Of a stretch of DNA of 23,056 nt, positions 6,874 to 15,400 are shown in pieces (within the stretch, counting starts at the first letter, position 1; every line of letters begins with the position of its first letter). Both the position numbers and the translations under genes were made by a program. Source of the DNA: an uncultured Porphyromonadaceae bacterium (GTDB taxonomy: Bacteria; Bacteroidota; Bacteroidia; Bacteroidales; Muribaculaceae); NCBI GenBank assembly GCA_900548705.1, contig URLF01000041.1, positions 1 through 23,056 on the forward strand, in the 5' to 3' direction. The notes beneath the pieces are model-generated. The model was not told where the DNA came from. It did not search any database and saw only the letters and a program-made list of their open reading frames with translations.

Positions 6874-8463
6874 ATGTCAACCGTTACACTGATACTTCTC
6901 ATCGTGATTATTGCGGCCGCGGCAGTGGACATGTTTTTCGTCTACTCACGCGACCTGATGATGCTCCAGCAGAATTCCTACCGCAACGAGCGCTATCTGC
7001 GCTGGTTCAACCAGTCGAAGGAAAGCACTTCGATGACGCGTCTGTTCTGTATGATAGCATTCTTCGTGATAGCTCTTGGCCGTGTGCCGGCCATACTGAC
7101 CTATCCGGTGGTGATTCTGATTCTGGTATGGCAAATCATATCCCTGGCCACCCGAAAATACAAGAAACCCCTTGTCAGGACTCCGCGCGTCAACCGGATA
7201 TTCTCCACTATGGTGGTGATGTCGCTGGTTCTTGTGGGTCTTGCTTGGCTGTTGGTCGGGATGCGTGGTGCGGCAGCCATTATGATTGCCCTGTTGTGGA
7301 TGTCTCCGCTGATTCTTCTCGGGTCGAATGTCATTCTCCGACCTGTCGAGAAGAGCATCAACAAGAAATATTACGACGAGGCGGCATCGATTCTCGCCTC
7401 TATGCCTGACCTGAAGGTGATTGGTATAACCGGCAGCTACGGCAAGACATCGACCAAGCATTACCTCCACCGAATCCTTTCGGAACATTTCTCCACCACC
7501 ATGACCCCGGGTAGCTTCAACACTACCCTCGGTGTCATCCGCACTGTCCGTGAGCATCTGAAGCCTTATGATGAGGTGTTCATCGTGGAGATGGGGGCCA
7601 AGCAGCCCGGCGACATCAAGGAGATCGCCGATCTGGTTCATCCCGACGCGGCGATAATCACCGCTGTCGGCGAGCAGCATCTTGAGACATTCAAGACAGT
7701 CGAGAATGTCCAGAAAACCAAGTTCGAACTTGTCGACGCTCTCCCCGCCGATGGATTCGCTGTGCTTAACAATGATTTCCCGTATGTCGCCAACCGTAAG
7801 GTCGGCAATGTGAAGGCATTGAGATATGCCGTATCTAATCCCAAGGGAGCTGATTACCGTGCGGAGGATATCCGTTATACTTCGCGCGGGACGACATTCA
7901 CTGTTGTCGGCGGCGACCTGAAAGAACCGCTCCAGCTCCATACGGCACTCGTCGGGGAGTGTAACGTCTCAAATCTCCTCGGTGCGGTGATTGTGGCTCT
8001 GAAACTCGGTGTGCCTGCCGAGAAAATCAAATATGCGGTTTCGCAGATCGAGCAGGTTGAGCACCGTCTGAGTGTGAAGCGCATTCCAGGTGGCCTGACA
8101 ATCATAGATGACGCGTTCAACTCAAATCCATCCGGCTCCAAGATGGCTGTCGAGGTGCTTGGCATAATGAAGGATGAGGGTAAACGCATCATCATCACTC
8201 CCGGTATGATTGAGCTTGGCGACCGTCAGGTGGAGGCCAACCGTGAATTCGGCCGCCATATCGCCGCTAATGCCGATATCGCCATCATCGTTGGCCATTA
8301 TAACCGTGATGCCATCCTCCAGGGTATGGCTGACGGAAAGATGGCTGAGGAAAAGGTGTTTGCCGTCGACAGCTTCGCGCAAGCCCAGCAGGAACTCCAC
8401 AGGATTGCCCGTCCCGGCGACATTGTCCTCTATGAGAATGACCTTCCCGACACGTTTAAATGA
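6874..8463 (+). CDS. murF: Mur ligase family protein, MurF type, with N-terminal membrane domain
   Basis: A 529-residue protein. The C-terminal 350 residues are a Mur ligase: ATP-binding loop G-I-T-G-S-Y-G-K-T-S-T (184-194), then T-P-G-S-F-N-T-T-L-G, the metal-binding E-M-G-A and the G-E-Q-H-L-E-T-F segment. A linker with D-D-A-F-N-S-N-P, characteristic of MurF (the enzyme adding D-Ala-D-Ala to UDP-MurNAc-tripeptide), follows. The N-terminal 155 residues contain about five hydrophobic helices (near 4-22, 56-69, 74-91, 111-129, 132-151). Standard MurF is soluble and about 430-450 residues long, so this form would be tethered to the inner membrane. The gene lies 35 bases after the hydrolase and 47 before the ligase. 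MurF activity is likely from motifs and context, but a related amide ligation on another carrier is possible. Confidence 0.8.
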   Translation: MSTVTLILLIVIIAAAAVDMFFVYSRDLMMLQQNSYRNERYLRWFNQSKESTSMTRLFCMIAFFVIALGRVPAILTYPVVILILVWQIISLATRKYKKPLVRTPRVNRIFSTMVVMSLVLVGLAWLLVGMRGAAAIMIALLWMSPLILLGSNVILRPVEKSINKKYYDEAASILASMPDLKVIGITGSYGKTSTKHYLHRILSEHFSTTMTPGSFNTTLGVIRTVREHLKPYDEVFIVEMGAKQPGDIKEIADLVHPDAAIITAVGEQHLETFKTVENVQKTKFELVDALPADGFAVLNNDFPYVANRKVGNVKALRYAVSNPKGADYRAEDIRYTSRGTTFTVVGGDLKEPLQLHTALVGECNVSNLLGAVIVALKLGVPAEKIKYAVSQIEQVEHRLSVKRIPGGLTIIDDAFNSNPSGSKMAVEVLGIMKDEGKRIIITPGMIELGDRQVEANREFGRHIAANADIAIIVGHYNRDAILQGMADGKMAEEKVFAVDSFAQAQQELHRIARPGDIVLYENDLPDTFK

Positions 8464-8469
8464 GTAAGT

Positions 8470-8493
8470 AAGCAATCAAATAAGCAATTAAAT
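8470..8493 (+). repeat. Short imperfect tandem duplication between the Mur ligase and ligase genes
   Basis: Two adjacent 12-base units, AAGCAATCAAAT and AAGCAATTAAAT, differ at one position and fill much of the 47-base AT-rich gap. They may be a translation-start enhancer or simple slippage. No known function. Confidence 0.5.
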
Positions 8494-8510
8494 ATCCCCG
8501 CAATATAGAT

Positions 8511-9710
8511 ATGAAAACCAATATCGGTGTTTTCTTCGGCGGACGTTCCACCGAACATGAGATTTCGGTGATTTCCGCCAACCAGGCTATCAACGCCATC
8601 GACAAGTCGAAATATGATGTGACCCCAGTATATGTCTCCAAGGAGGGACGCTGGTTTACCGGCGACGCCCTGCTGAACCTGCGCAACTACCGCGATATGA
8701 AGGCTATCGAGAAGATGGCCGAGGAGGTCTATATGCGTCCGGTCCATGGCGACTACAATCTTTACTATCAGAAGCCCAAAGGTATGTTCGGCAAGAAGGA
8801 TGTCGCTGCCCGTCTTGATGTGGTGATTCCGGTGTTCCACGGCGCGAACGGAGAGGATGGCACATTCCAGGGCATCCTCCAGGCTATCGACATACCTTTC
8901 GCCGGATGTGACACCCTCTCGTCGGCCAACGGCATGGACAAAATCACCATGAAGATGATTCTTCGCGAGAACGATATCCCAGTGGTTGACTATGTGTGGT
9001 TCACCGACCGCCAGTGGTTCGCCGACCGTGACAACCTCGTGAAGCGCATCGAGGAGAAAATCGGCTATCCCGTCATTGTCAAACCCGCCAATCTCGGCTC
9101 ATCTATCGGTATCGGCTGCGCCCACAACCGTGAGGAGCTTTTCGAGAAGGTGGATGACGCTGGCCGTTATGCCTCCCGCATTATTGTGGAGCATATGGTG
9201 GTAGAGCTTCAGGAAATCAACTGCTCGATTCTTGGTGACTGTGATGACTATCAGGCATCTGTGCTTGAGGAGCCCATCAAGACCAAGGAAATCCTTTCCT
9301 ACACCGACAAATACATGGGTGGCTCGAAAGGCACAGAGGGAATGCAGGCTTCCCAGAAGAAGATTCCCGCCGATCTTCCCGAGGACATGACAAAAGAGAT
9401 ACAGCGGTTGGCCGGAGAGACATTCCGCGTGCTGTCATGTCATGGCGTGTCGCGAGTGGATGTCATCGTTGACCGTGCCACCGGCAAAATATATGTCAAT
9501 GAAATCAACACCATTCCCGGTTCTCTGTCTTTCTATCTGTGGGAAGCCACAGGTATCTCGTTCCCCGCGCTGATGGACCGTCTGGTGGCTCTCGCTGTCA
9601 AGCGCAAGACCCGCGAGGGGCAGAAGACCACTTCATTCTCCCAGAACATCTTTGCCCTCGGAGGTGGCACCAAAGGTGGTGTCAAAGGAGCAAAGGGTGT
9701 GAAAGCCTGA
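8511..9710 (+). CDS. ddl: D-alanine--D-alanine ligase family ATP-grasp enzyme (atypical subfamily)
   Basis: A 399-residue ATP-grasp ligase, longer than the usual 300-360. Visible family motifs are G-G-R-S-T-E-H-E-I-S (10-19), H-G-A-N-G-E-D-G-T (110-118), K-P-A-N-L-G-S-S-I-G-I (191-201), R-V-D (315-317) and the metal/phosphate segment N-E-I-N-T (330-334). The family joins two D-alanines using ATP; the dipeptide is then used by MurF, which is encoded just upstream. Two points are odd. After N-T the usual L-P-G-F/M-T is replaced by I-P-G-S-L-S-F-Y-L-W-E. The C-terminus also has an extra 35-residue Gly/Lys-rich tail. Second-substrate specificity (D-Ala, D-Ser, D-Lac or other) cannot be read with confidence. 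The stop overlaps the next start (TGATG). Confidence 0.85.
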   Translation: MKTNIGVFFGGRSTEHEISVISANQAINAIDKSKYDVTPVYVSKEGRWFTGDALLNLRNYRDMKAIEKMAEEVYMRPVHGDYNLYYQKPKGMFGKKDVAARLDVVIPVFHGANGEDGTFQGILQAIDIPFAGCDTLSSANGMDKITMKMILRENDIPVVDYVWFTDRQWFADRDNLVKRIEEKIGYPVIVKPANLGSSIGIGCAHNREELFEKVDDAGRYASRIIVEHMVVELQEINCSILGDCDDYQASVLEEPIKTKEILSYTDKYMGGSKGTEGMQASQKKIPADLPEDMTKEIQRLAGETFRVLSCHGVSRVDVIVDRATGKIYVNEINTIPGSLSFYLWEATGISFPALMDRLVALAVKRKTREGQKTTSFSQNIFALGGGTKGGVKGAKGVKA

Positions 9711-10027
9711 TGGAGACAATTGACGCTAAGAGATTTCTGGTCCGCTCCCTGTTTGACGGGAAGCGGACTTGTCAATTACGGCTTGTCGATCTGACAGGGC
9801 CGGAGTTAAGTGTGAAACCGTTTGAGACAGAGACGGCGGCCACTGTCTTCATTGATGCAAGGGTGGTGTTGCTCGACCGGGAATTGGTCGAGCGGGATGG
9901 AATCGCTGATTTGGATTCCCGGCTTATGCTTCTTGGAAGGGGAGATGTGGCTGCGTCGGGTCTATATGGCTATCTGGCCATAGCTGGGCGCACACCGGCA
10001 GATTGTGTGATTGCCGTCGCTTATTGA
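9710..10027 (+). CDS. Small hypothetical protein translationally coupled to the ligase
   Basis: A 105-residue protein that I do not recognise. The ATG at 9710 overlaps the ligase stop by one base (TGATG), a classic coupling arrangement that also supports the start choice. The protein has no signal peptide or membrane helix and contains two cysteines. It has an alternating hydrophobic pattern (L-R-L-V-D-L, A-A-T-V-F-I-D-A-R-V-V-L-L) that suggests beta-strands. Its stop overlaps the 3' end of the convergent DUF4296 gene by 7 bases. A scaffold or regulator of the upstream ligases is possible, but nothing in the sequence proves it. It could also be an accidental reading frame, though the coupling and the sustained codon pattern argue against that. 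Confidence 0.6.
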   Translation: METIDAKRFLVRSLFDGKRTCQLRLVDLTGPELSVKPFETETAATVFIDARVVLLDRELVERDGIADLDSRLMLLGRGDVAASGLYGYLAIAGRTPADCVIAVAY

Positions 10028-11115
10028 CCGGACTTTCGCTGGCCTGCGCGAAGCAGCTCATCACGCTTGCGCAAACCCTCCTGGGCGGCAGAACCACCAC
10101 CAGTGGATTTTGGGGCGGTCTGGGCGGGTGTGTTGTTGCGTGGAAGCATCGATCTCTGATTGTTTGTATGGGAGGAGGGTGGAGGTGTCGCGCTTCGCGG
10201 TTGTTGTCCGTGTTGCCTGTGTGCTGCGTTGTAACGTCCGGCAAGAGTGTTGTCGGGGATAGTGTCAGCCGGAGCGTTCGACCCGATGCTGTCATTCGTG
10301 GCAGCGACTGAATCCGTGATTTCTTTCTTGGGCTTAGGCTTCTCTCCGTAGTTGAATGGACGCTGAGAGAAATATTTCTTTGCCAGTTCGCTGCGCATTC
10401 TGACAAGGGATATGCTGTCGATTCTCACAGTCTCCTTCTCGTCAGGACGCGCTATGATATATCCGGCTATCCTGACGGGGAATAGGGTGGTGTCTACCCT
10501 CAGTGACACCTCGCCGATTCCCTTGTTCTTGCCTGCCGCCAGGTTGTAGTATGATGAACCGTCTGCATATTCCATGACCATACGGGCCGTCACGGGGTTG
10601 GACGCTGTGGCCATATTGAACCGCAGGGTGAAGACATCGTGGTTGCGCCAGGTGGAATCGGCGGGAATCGAGAATGTGATAAGGCGAGAGGCCGAACGGC
10701 GGGAGAATTCGAAGCGGCTGCTGAGCGGCCAGATGTCAACAGAGTCACCGGCCACTGCGATTTTCTGATTGGAGGCGGACAGTAGGTCTCCCTGACGTTC
10801 GTTCAGGATTTTGATGGTCTTGTCATAGACCTCCATGTAATCCTCGATATGATGGCCATACCATTTGTAGGATGAGTCGACCTGTTCGGCTGTGACACCG
10901 TGGGCGGCGTAGATGCTCTGTTTGAGGAGCATCTTTGTGGAGTCATTGTTGAAGTAGTTGTGGTTCAGGTCGACGACAGCTTCCCCGATATGGATGTCGG
11001 CCATCAGAGATGCCATATCGTCGGTGTCAAGCACCATTGAGTCCTTTTTGCCACATCCCGCGAGCAGAAGGGGAAGAGCCGGAAGGATTGCTGTCAGATG
11101 GAATAGCCGCTTCAT
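10021..11115 (-). CDS. DUF4296 lipoprotein with low-complexity C-terminus
   Basis: A 364-residue predicted lipoprotein. The signal sequence ends in a lipobox L-A-G-C with lipidated Cys21. The next 110 residues (D-M-A-S-L-M-A-D-I-H-I-G-E-A and Y-K-W-Y-G-H-H-I-E-D-Y) match what I know of DUF4296, a Bacteroidota family of unknown function. A middle region of about 100 residues looks beta-rich. The last 120 residues are low-complexity and rich in Pro, Ser, Asn, Gln and Arg. It is the last gene of the ileS-dksA-lspA operon, with only 5 bases between lspA's stop and its start. It would be processed by the lspA product encoded next to it. Confidence 0.85.
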   Translation of the reverse strand: MKRLFHLTAILPALPLLLAGCGKKDSMVLDTDDMASLMADIHIGEAVVDLNHNYFNNDSTKMLLKQSIYAAHGVTAEQVDSSYKWYGHHIEDYMEVYDKTIKILNERQGDLLSASNQKIAVAGDSVDIWPLSSRFEFSRRSASRLITFSIPADSTWRNHDVFTLRFNMATASNPVTARMVMEYADGSSYYNLAAGKNKGIGEVSLRVDTTLFPVRIAGYIIARPDEKETVRIDSISLVRMRSELAKKYFSQRPFNYGEKPKPKKEITDSVAATNDSIGSNAPADTIPDNTLAGRYNAAHRQHGQQPRSATPPPSSHTNNQRSMLPRNNTPAQTAPKSTGGGSAAQEGLRKRDELLRAGQRKSGQ

Positions 11116-11120
11116 CGTTC

Positions 11121-11855
11121 TCAGTCTTTTTTATCGTCGGGATGGTTGTCGCCGTCGGCAGATGTTCCGGCTGTATGTTTGCTGAATCTCGGCATGTCCC
11201 TGAGGAAGGGCACTTCGGAAATCTGGCCGGAGTAGAAGATTATCAGCCATATCAGTCCCACTGAGATGGCGGCATCGGCGAAGTTGAAGACGGGGGAGAA
11301 GAACAGGAAATACTCCCCGCCGACGAACGGCACCCACGTCGGCCATGTCCAGCTCACGAGCGGGAAATAGAGCATATCGACCACCTTGCCGTGGAGGAAT
11401 GTCCCGTAGCCACCCTCGGGAGGGAACAATGTCGCCACATACGGTGGCATCGGATTGTCAAAAATAAGTCCGTAGAAGGCGCAGTCGATTATGTTGCCTG
11501 CCGCCCCGGCTATTATCAGCGACAGACAGACCAGATAGCCTGTACGGGCCTGAGATTTGTTGCGGACTTTCCACAGATAGTAAATCAGGAAGCCGACGGT
11601 GACTATGCGCAGGAGGGTGAGCAGCAGCTTGCTGCCGATTTCCCAGCCGAATGCCATCCCGTTGTTCTGGATGAACGCGAGCTGGAACCAGGAGAAAATC
11701 TCATAGCTTTCTCCGAGATAGAAATGGGTCTTGACCCATATTTTCAAAGCCTGGTCGATGAGCAGCACCACCAGGATGATAATCAAAGCCATCAGGCCGC
11801 GGTCTTTTCCAAGGCCGCGGCTGACGGTGTTGTCTATTGTGTTGGTTTCTGACAA
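11121..11855 (-). CDS. lspA: Lipoprotein signal peptidase (signal peptidase II)
   Basis: A 244-residue inner-membrane aspartic protease that cleaves prolipoprotein signal peptides before the lipidated cysteine. Catalytic aspartates lie in G-A-A-G-N-I-I-D (Asp124) and V-F-N-F-A-D-A (Asp194). The conserved D-Q-A-L-K (34-38) and Q-N-N-G-M-A-F-G (63-70) segments are also present. Four hydrophobic helices are visible, near 20-38, 75-94, 107-125 and 194-210. It is longer than the 160-170-residue proteobacterial enzyme because of an inserted periplasmic loop (about 131-188) and a hydrophilic C-terminal tail, as is usual in Bacteroidota. It lies between the DksA-like gene and the DUF4296 lipoprotein gene. 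Confidence 0.96.
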   Translation of the reverse strand: MSETNTIDNTVSRGLGKDRGLMALIIILVVLLIDQALKIWVKTHFYLGESYEIFSWFQLAFIQNNGMAFGWEIGSKLLLTLLRIVTVGFLIYYLWKVRNKSQARTGYLVCLSLIIAGAAGNIIDCAFYGLIFDNPMPPYVATLFPPEGGYGTFLHGKVVDMLYFPLVSWTWPTWVPFVGGEYFLFFSPVFNFADAAISVGLIWLIIFYSGQISEVPFLRDMPRFSKHTAGTSADGDNHPDDKKD

Positions 11856-11923
11856 GATGATTGGATTATTTGTCGGTCGGGGAAATCAGGAGTGGAATCC
11901 ATCGCGCCCCGAAGGGGATACCA

Positions 11924-12292
11924 TTACTTCTTTGAGTCAACAGAGAGAGTGGCGTGGGGGACAGCGCGAAGACGCTCCTTGGGAATCAGTTTGCCGGTCT
12001 TGCGGTCGATTCCATATGTCTTGTTCTCGATACGCACAAGCGCGTTTTGCAGGTGGGCGATGAATTGGGCCTGACGCTGGGCGAGTCTGCCTGCCTCCTC
12101 TTTTCCGAGGGTCGAGGCTCCCTCTTCCAGAACCTTGAAAGTGGGGGAGGTGTCGGCGGTGTCGTTGCCGTCAGAGTTCATGACATCGGCGCGGAGAAGG
12201 TCATATTCCTTGCGGGCTTTCTCAAGCTTCTCCAGGATAAGGACTTTGAATTCCTCAAGTTCCTCGTCGGTGTAACGGGTTTTATCAGACAT
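11924..12292 (-). CDS. TraR/DksA-like protein without zinc-finger cysteines
   Basis: A 122-residue protein of the DksA/TraR family. In other bacteria this family inserts a coiled coil into the RNA polymerase secondary channel and modulates transcription with ppGpp. The N-terminal half is a charged helical coiled coil. The C-terminus has Y-G-I-D-R-K-T-G-K-L-I-P-K-E-R-L, the position of the C4 zinc finger, followed by A-V-P-H-A-T. No cysteine occurs anywhere in the protein. Bacteroidota homologues, as I recall them, usually keep one cysteine where this one has Asp. The finger fold would have to be stable without metal. The gene sits between ileS and lspA. Family call firm; activity on RNA polymerase inferred. 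Confidence 0.85.
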   Translation of the reverse strand: MSDKTRYTDEELEEFKVLILEKLEKARKEYDLLRADVMNSDGNDTADTSPTFKVLEEGASTLGKEEAGRLAQRQAQFIAHLQNALVRIENKTYGIDRKTGKLIPKERLRAVPHATLSVDSKK

Positions 12293-12332
12293 TGCTTATC
12301 GTGTATTATGAAACAGTTGAACGTTTTTACAT

Positions 12333-12347
12333 ATCGGCCAGGCCGAT
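12333..12347. promoter_or_regulatory. 15-bp perfect palindrome upstream of the DksA-like gene (candidate operator)
   Basis: ATCGGCCAGGCCGAT has 7-base perfect arms around a single central base. It lies 41 bases upstream of the DksA-like start. The size and symmetry fit a dimeric repressor site, but a short RNA hairpin is also possible. No matching promoter with both elements was found. Confidence 0.35.
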
Positions 12348-12409
12348 TATCCGTCAAACGTATGATGTATGCTAAATGTTCAGGTAAACCGGGGTCTGTC
12401 GCGATAATC

Positions 12410-12450
12410 TCCGATGCGGGCGACGCTTTCGGGGCATCTCCCGCATCGGA
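12410..12450 (-). terminator. Stem-loop between ileS and the DksA-like gene (possible attenuator or processing site)
   Basis: TCCGATGCGGG (12410-12420) and CCCGCATCGGA (12440-12450) form an 11-bp perfect stem around a 19-base loop. It lies 39 bases after the ileS stop. No T-run follows, so read-through into the DksA-like gene is expected; partial termination or RNA processing is possible. Confidence 0.4.
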
Positions 12451-12488
12451 TTGTCTCGCTATACCTCCCGGAGAGCTGGGGAAAGGGG

Positions 12489-15400
12489 TTATGAAGCCTT
12501 TTCGATTTTGACCTTAACTTCGGTGCCGTCGATGTCGAGAATCTCATCCTCGGCGGGATTTTCCACCGGGGCCGCCTTCACTTCGGAGGCGAGTACCTGC
12601 GACGCGATGTATTCATTGAAATCGGCAATTGCGCCCTCCGTGAGGCTGTTCGGCTCCACGGTGACTATGATGCGGTCGGTTATGTCGTAGTCGCGGCTCT
12701 TGCGGATGTTCTGGATACGGTTGATGAGGTCGCGTGCGACACCTTCCTTGCGGAGTTCCTCTGTGATTTCGACTTCGAGAGCCACAGTCACGCTACCTTC
12801 ATTGGCTACGAGCCAGCCGGGAATGTCCTCTGAATGGATATCCACGTCGGGAAGCTCAACGACGATTTCCTCACCGTCGAGGTCGAGGGTGATTTTCTCC
12901 TCGCGTTCCAGACGGGCGATTTCCTGCTGCGACATCGCGCCGATGAGTGCGGCCACCGCTTTCATCTTCTTGCCGAATTTCGGGCCGAGTTTCTTGAAGT
13001 CGGGCTTGATAGACTTGACAAGCACACCCTCCTGGTCGTCGACAAGCTTCAGCTCCTTGACATTCACCTCTGAGAGAATCAGCGGTGCCATTGCCTCAAG
13101 CTGCTGGCGGCGTTCCTCAGAGCTTACCGGAATCATCAGGGCCTGGAGCGGCTGGCGCACCTTGATGTTGACCTTGCGGCGCAGCGACAGCACAAGTGAT
13201 GTGACAACCTGTGCGAGGTGCATACGCTCCTCAAGCGCGTGGTCGATAACCGATTCGTCGGCCACGGGGAAGTCGGTGAGATGAACCGAAACCACGTCCT
13301 TTCCTTCGGCTGCCAGAGCCGGGGCGGTAAGGTCGCGGTAGAGACGGTCGGCGAAGAAGGGGGAGTAGGGAGCAAGCAGTTTGGCGACAGTGGTCAGACA
13401 GGTATGCAGGGTCTGATAGGCCGAGAGCTTGTCTGTGTCGAGTCCTCCTCCCCAGAAACGTTTGCGGTTGAGACGCACATACCAGTTGGAGAGGTTGTCG
13501 TTTACGAAGTCGTTGATGAAGCGTGCCGCGCGGGTCGGCTCATAATCGTCAAGCGCTTCGGTGACATCCTTCACGAGGGTATTGAGCAGGGAGAGAATCC
13601 AGCGGTCGATTTCAGGACGCTCGGCCAGCGGCACTTGCGGTTCAGCGCCGGTGAAACCATCCACATTGGCGTAGAGGGTCAGGAAAGAGTATGTGTTGTA
13701 GAGGGTCGAGAAGAGTTTGCGTGAAACCTCCTTGATACCATCCTCGTTGAATTTCAGGTTGTCCCAGGGAGCGGAGTTGGCAATCATGTACCAACGCACG
13801 GCGTCGCTTCCGTAGGTGTCGATGGTCTTGAAAGGATCGACGGCGTTGCCGAGACGTTTCGACATCTTGTTGCCATCCTTGTCAAGCACGAGACCGTTGG
13901 AGATGACAGCCTTGTAAGACTTGGTGTCGAACACCATACCGGCTATCGCGTGAAGTGTGAAGAACCATCCACGGGTCTGGTCTACACCTTCGGCGATGAA
14001 ATCGGCGGGATAGCAGGCTCCTGATTCCAGTGCCTCCTTGTTCTCGAAGGGGTAGTGGACCTGGGCATAAGGCATCGAACCGGAATCGAACCAGACATCG
14101 ATGAGGTCAGTCTCGCGATGCATGGGTTTGCCCGAGGGGGAGACAAGCACGATGTCATCGACATACGGGCGATGGAGGTCGATGCGGTCGTAGTTCTCTT
14201 TCGAGTAATCGCCGGGGACGAATCCCTTGGCCTTGTAGGGATTCTCGCTCATCACACCGGCCTCGACAGCCTTGTCGATTTCAGCGTAGAGAGTAGCGAT
14301 GGAGTCGATGCAGATTTCCTCCTTGCCGTCGGCTGTGCGCCAGATGGGAAGGGGGGTGCCCCAGTAACGTGAGCGGGAGAGGTTCCAGTCCTGGAGGTTC
14401 TCAAGCCATTTGCCGAAACGACCCGAACCGGTGGCGGCGGGTTTCCACTGGATTTCCTTGTTAAGCTCCATCAGGCGCTCGCGGCAGGCGGTTGTCTTGA
14501 TGAACCAGCTGTCGAGCGGGTAATAAAGCACAGGCTTGTCAGTGCGCCAGCAATGGGGATAGTTGTGGACATGTTTCTCAATCTTGAAGACTTTGTCGTT
14601 CTGCTTGAGCCACATGCATATCTCGATGTCAAGGGTCTCGTCGTTCTCACCCTTTTCAGGATCGTAGGCGTTCTTGACGAATTTACCCTGCCAGGGGGTG
14701 TATGCCTCTACATCCACACTCTCTTCGACAAATTTCGGGTCGAGGTCCTCGAGCATGAAGAAACGTCCTCTGAGGTCTACCATCGGGCGGACATTGCCGT
14801 CGCGGTCGATGAGGGTCAGAGGGGGAACGCCTGCCTGACGGGACACACGGAGGTCATCCGCGCCGAAGGTTCCGGCGATATGAACGATACCTGTACCATC
14901 CTCGGTCGTCACATAGTCGCCGGGAATTACACGGAAAGCACCCTCGCCGGGGTTCATCCAGGGGATAAGCTGCTCATAGTGGAGTCCTACCAGCTCTTTC
15001 CCCTTTAGGGTTGCCACTCCCTCGAAAGGTATCAGCTTCGCTCCCTTCTCATACTCGTCGAGCTTGAGGTCGGCGGCTTTTGGATTGAACATCGAGTTCA
15101 TCAGGGCCACGGCCACGACCACGGTCTCTTTCTCCCCACTGTAAGGATTGTAGGTGCGGACAACGTTATATTCGATTTCAGGGCCTACGGCCAACGCGGT
15201 GTTGGAAGGAAGTGTCCAGGGAGTGGTGGTCCAGGCCAGGAAGTAGGGCTTGCCCCAGCCCTGCATCACCTCGATGGGGTCGGTGCAGAGGAATTGGGCC
15301 ACGCAGGTGGTGTCCTTCACATCGCGGTAACATCCGGGCTGGTTGAGCTCATGGGAGCTGAGACCGGTACCGGCGGCGGGGGAGTAGGGCTGGATTGTGT

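Noticed and set aside
6946..7941. 331-codon minus-strand open frame opposite the Mur ligase
   Set aside because: It is a shadow of the conserved Mur ligase, with a His/Arg/Gln-rich composition and no domain.
8470..8493. Possible CRISPR-like repeats
   Set aside because: Only two adjacent 12-base units without spacers; no array anywhere in the window.
9539..9709. Longer upstream start for the 105-residue protein
   Set aside because: The extension would lie wholly within the ligase C-terminus in another frame; the ATG overlapping the ligase stop is the more likely start.
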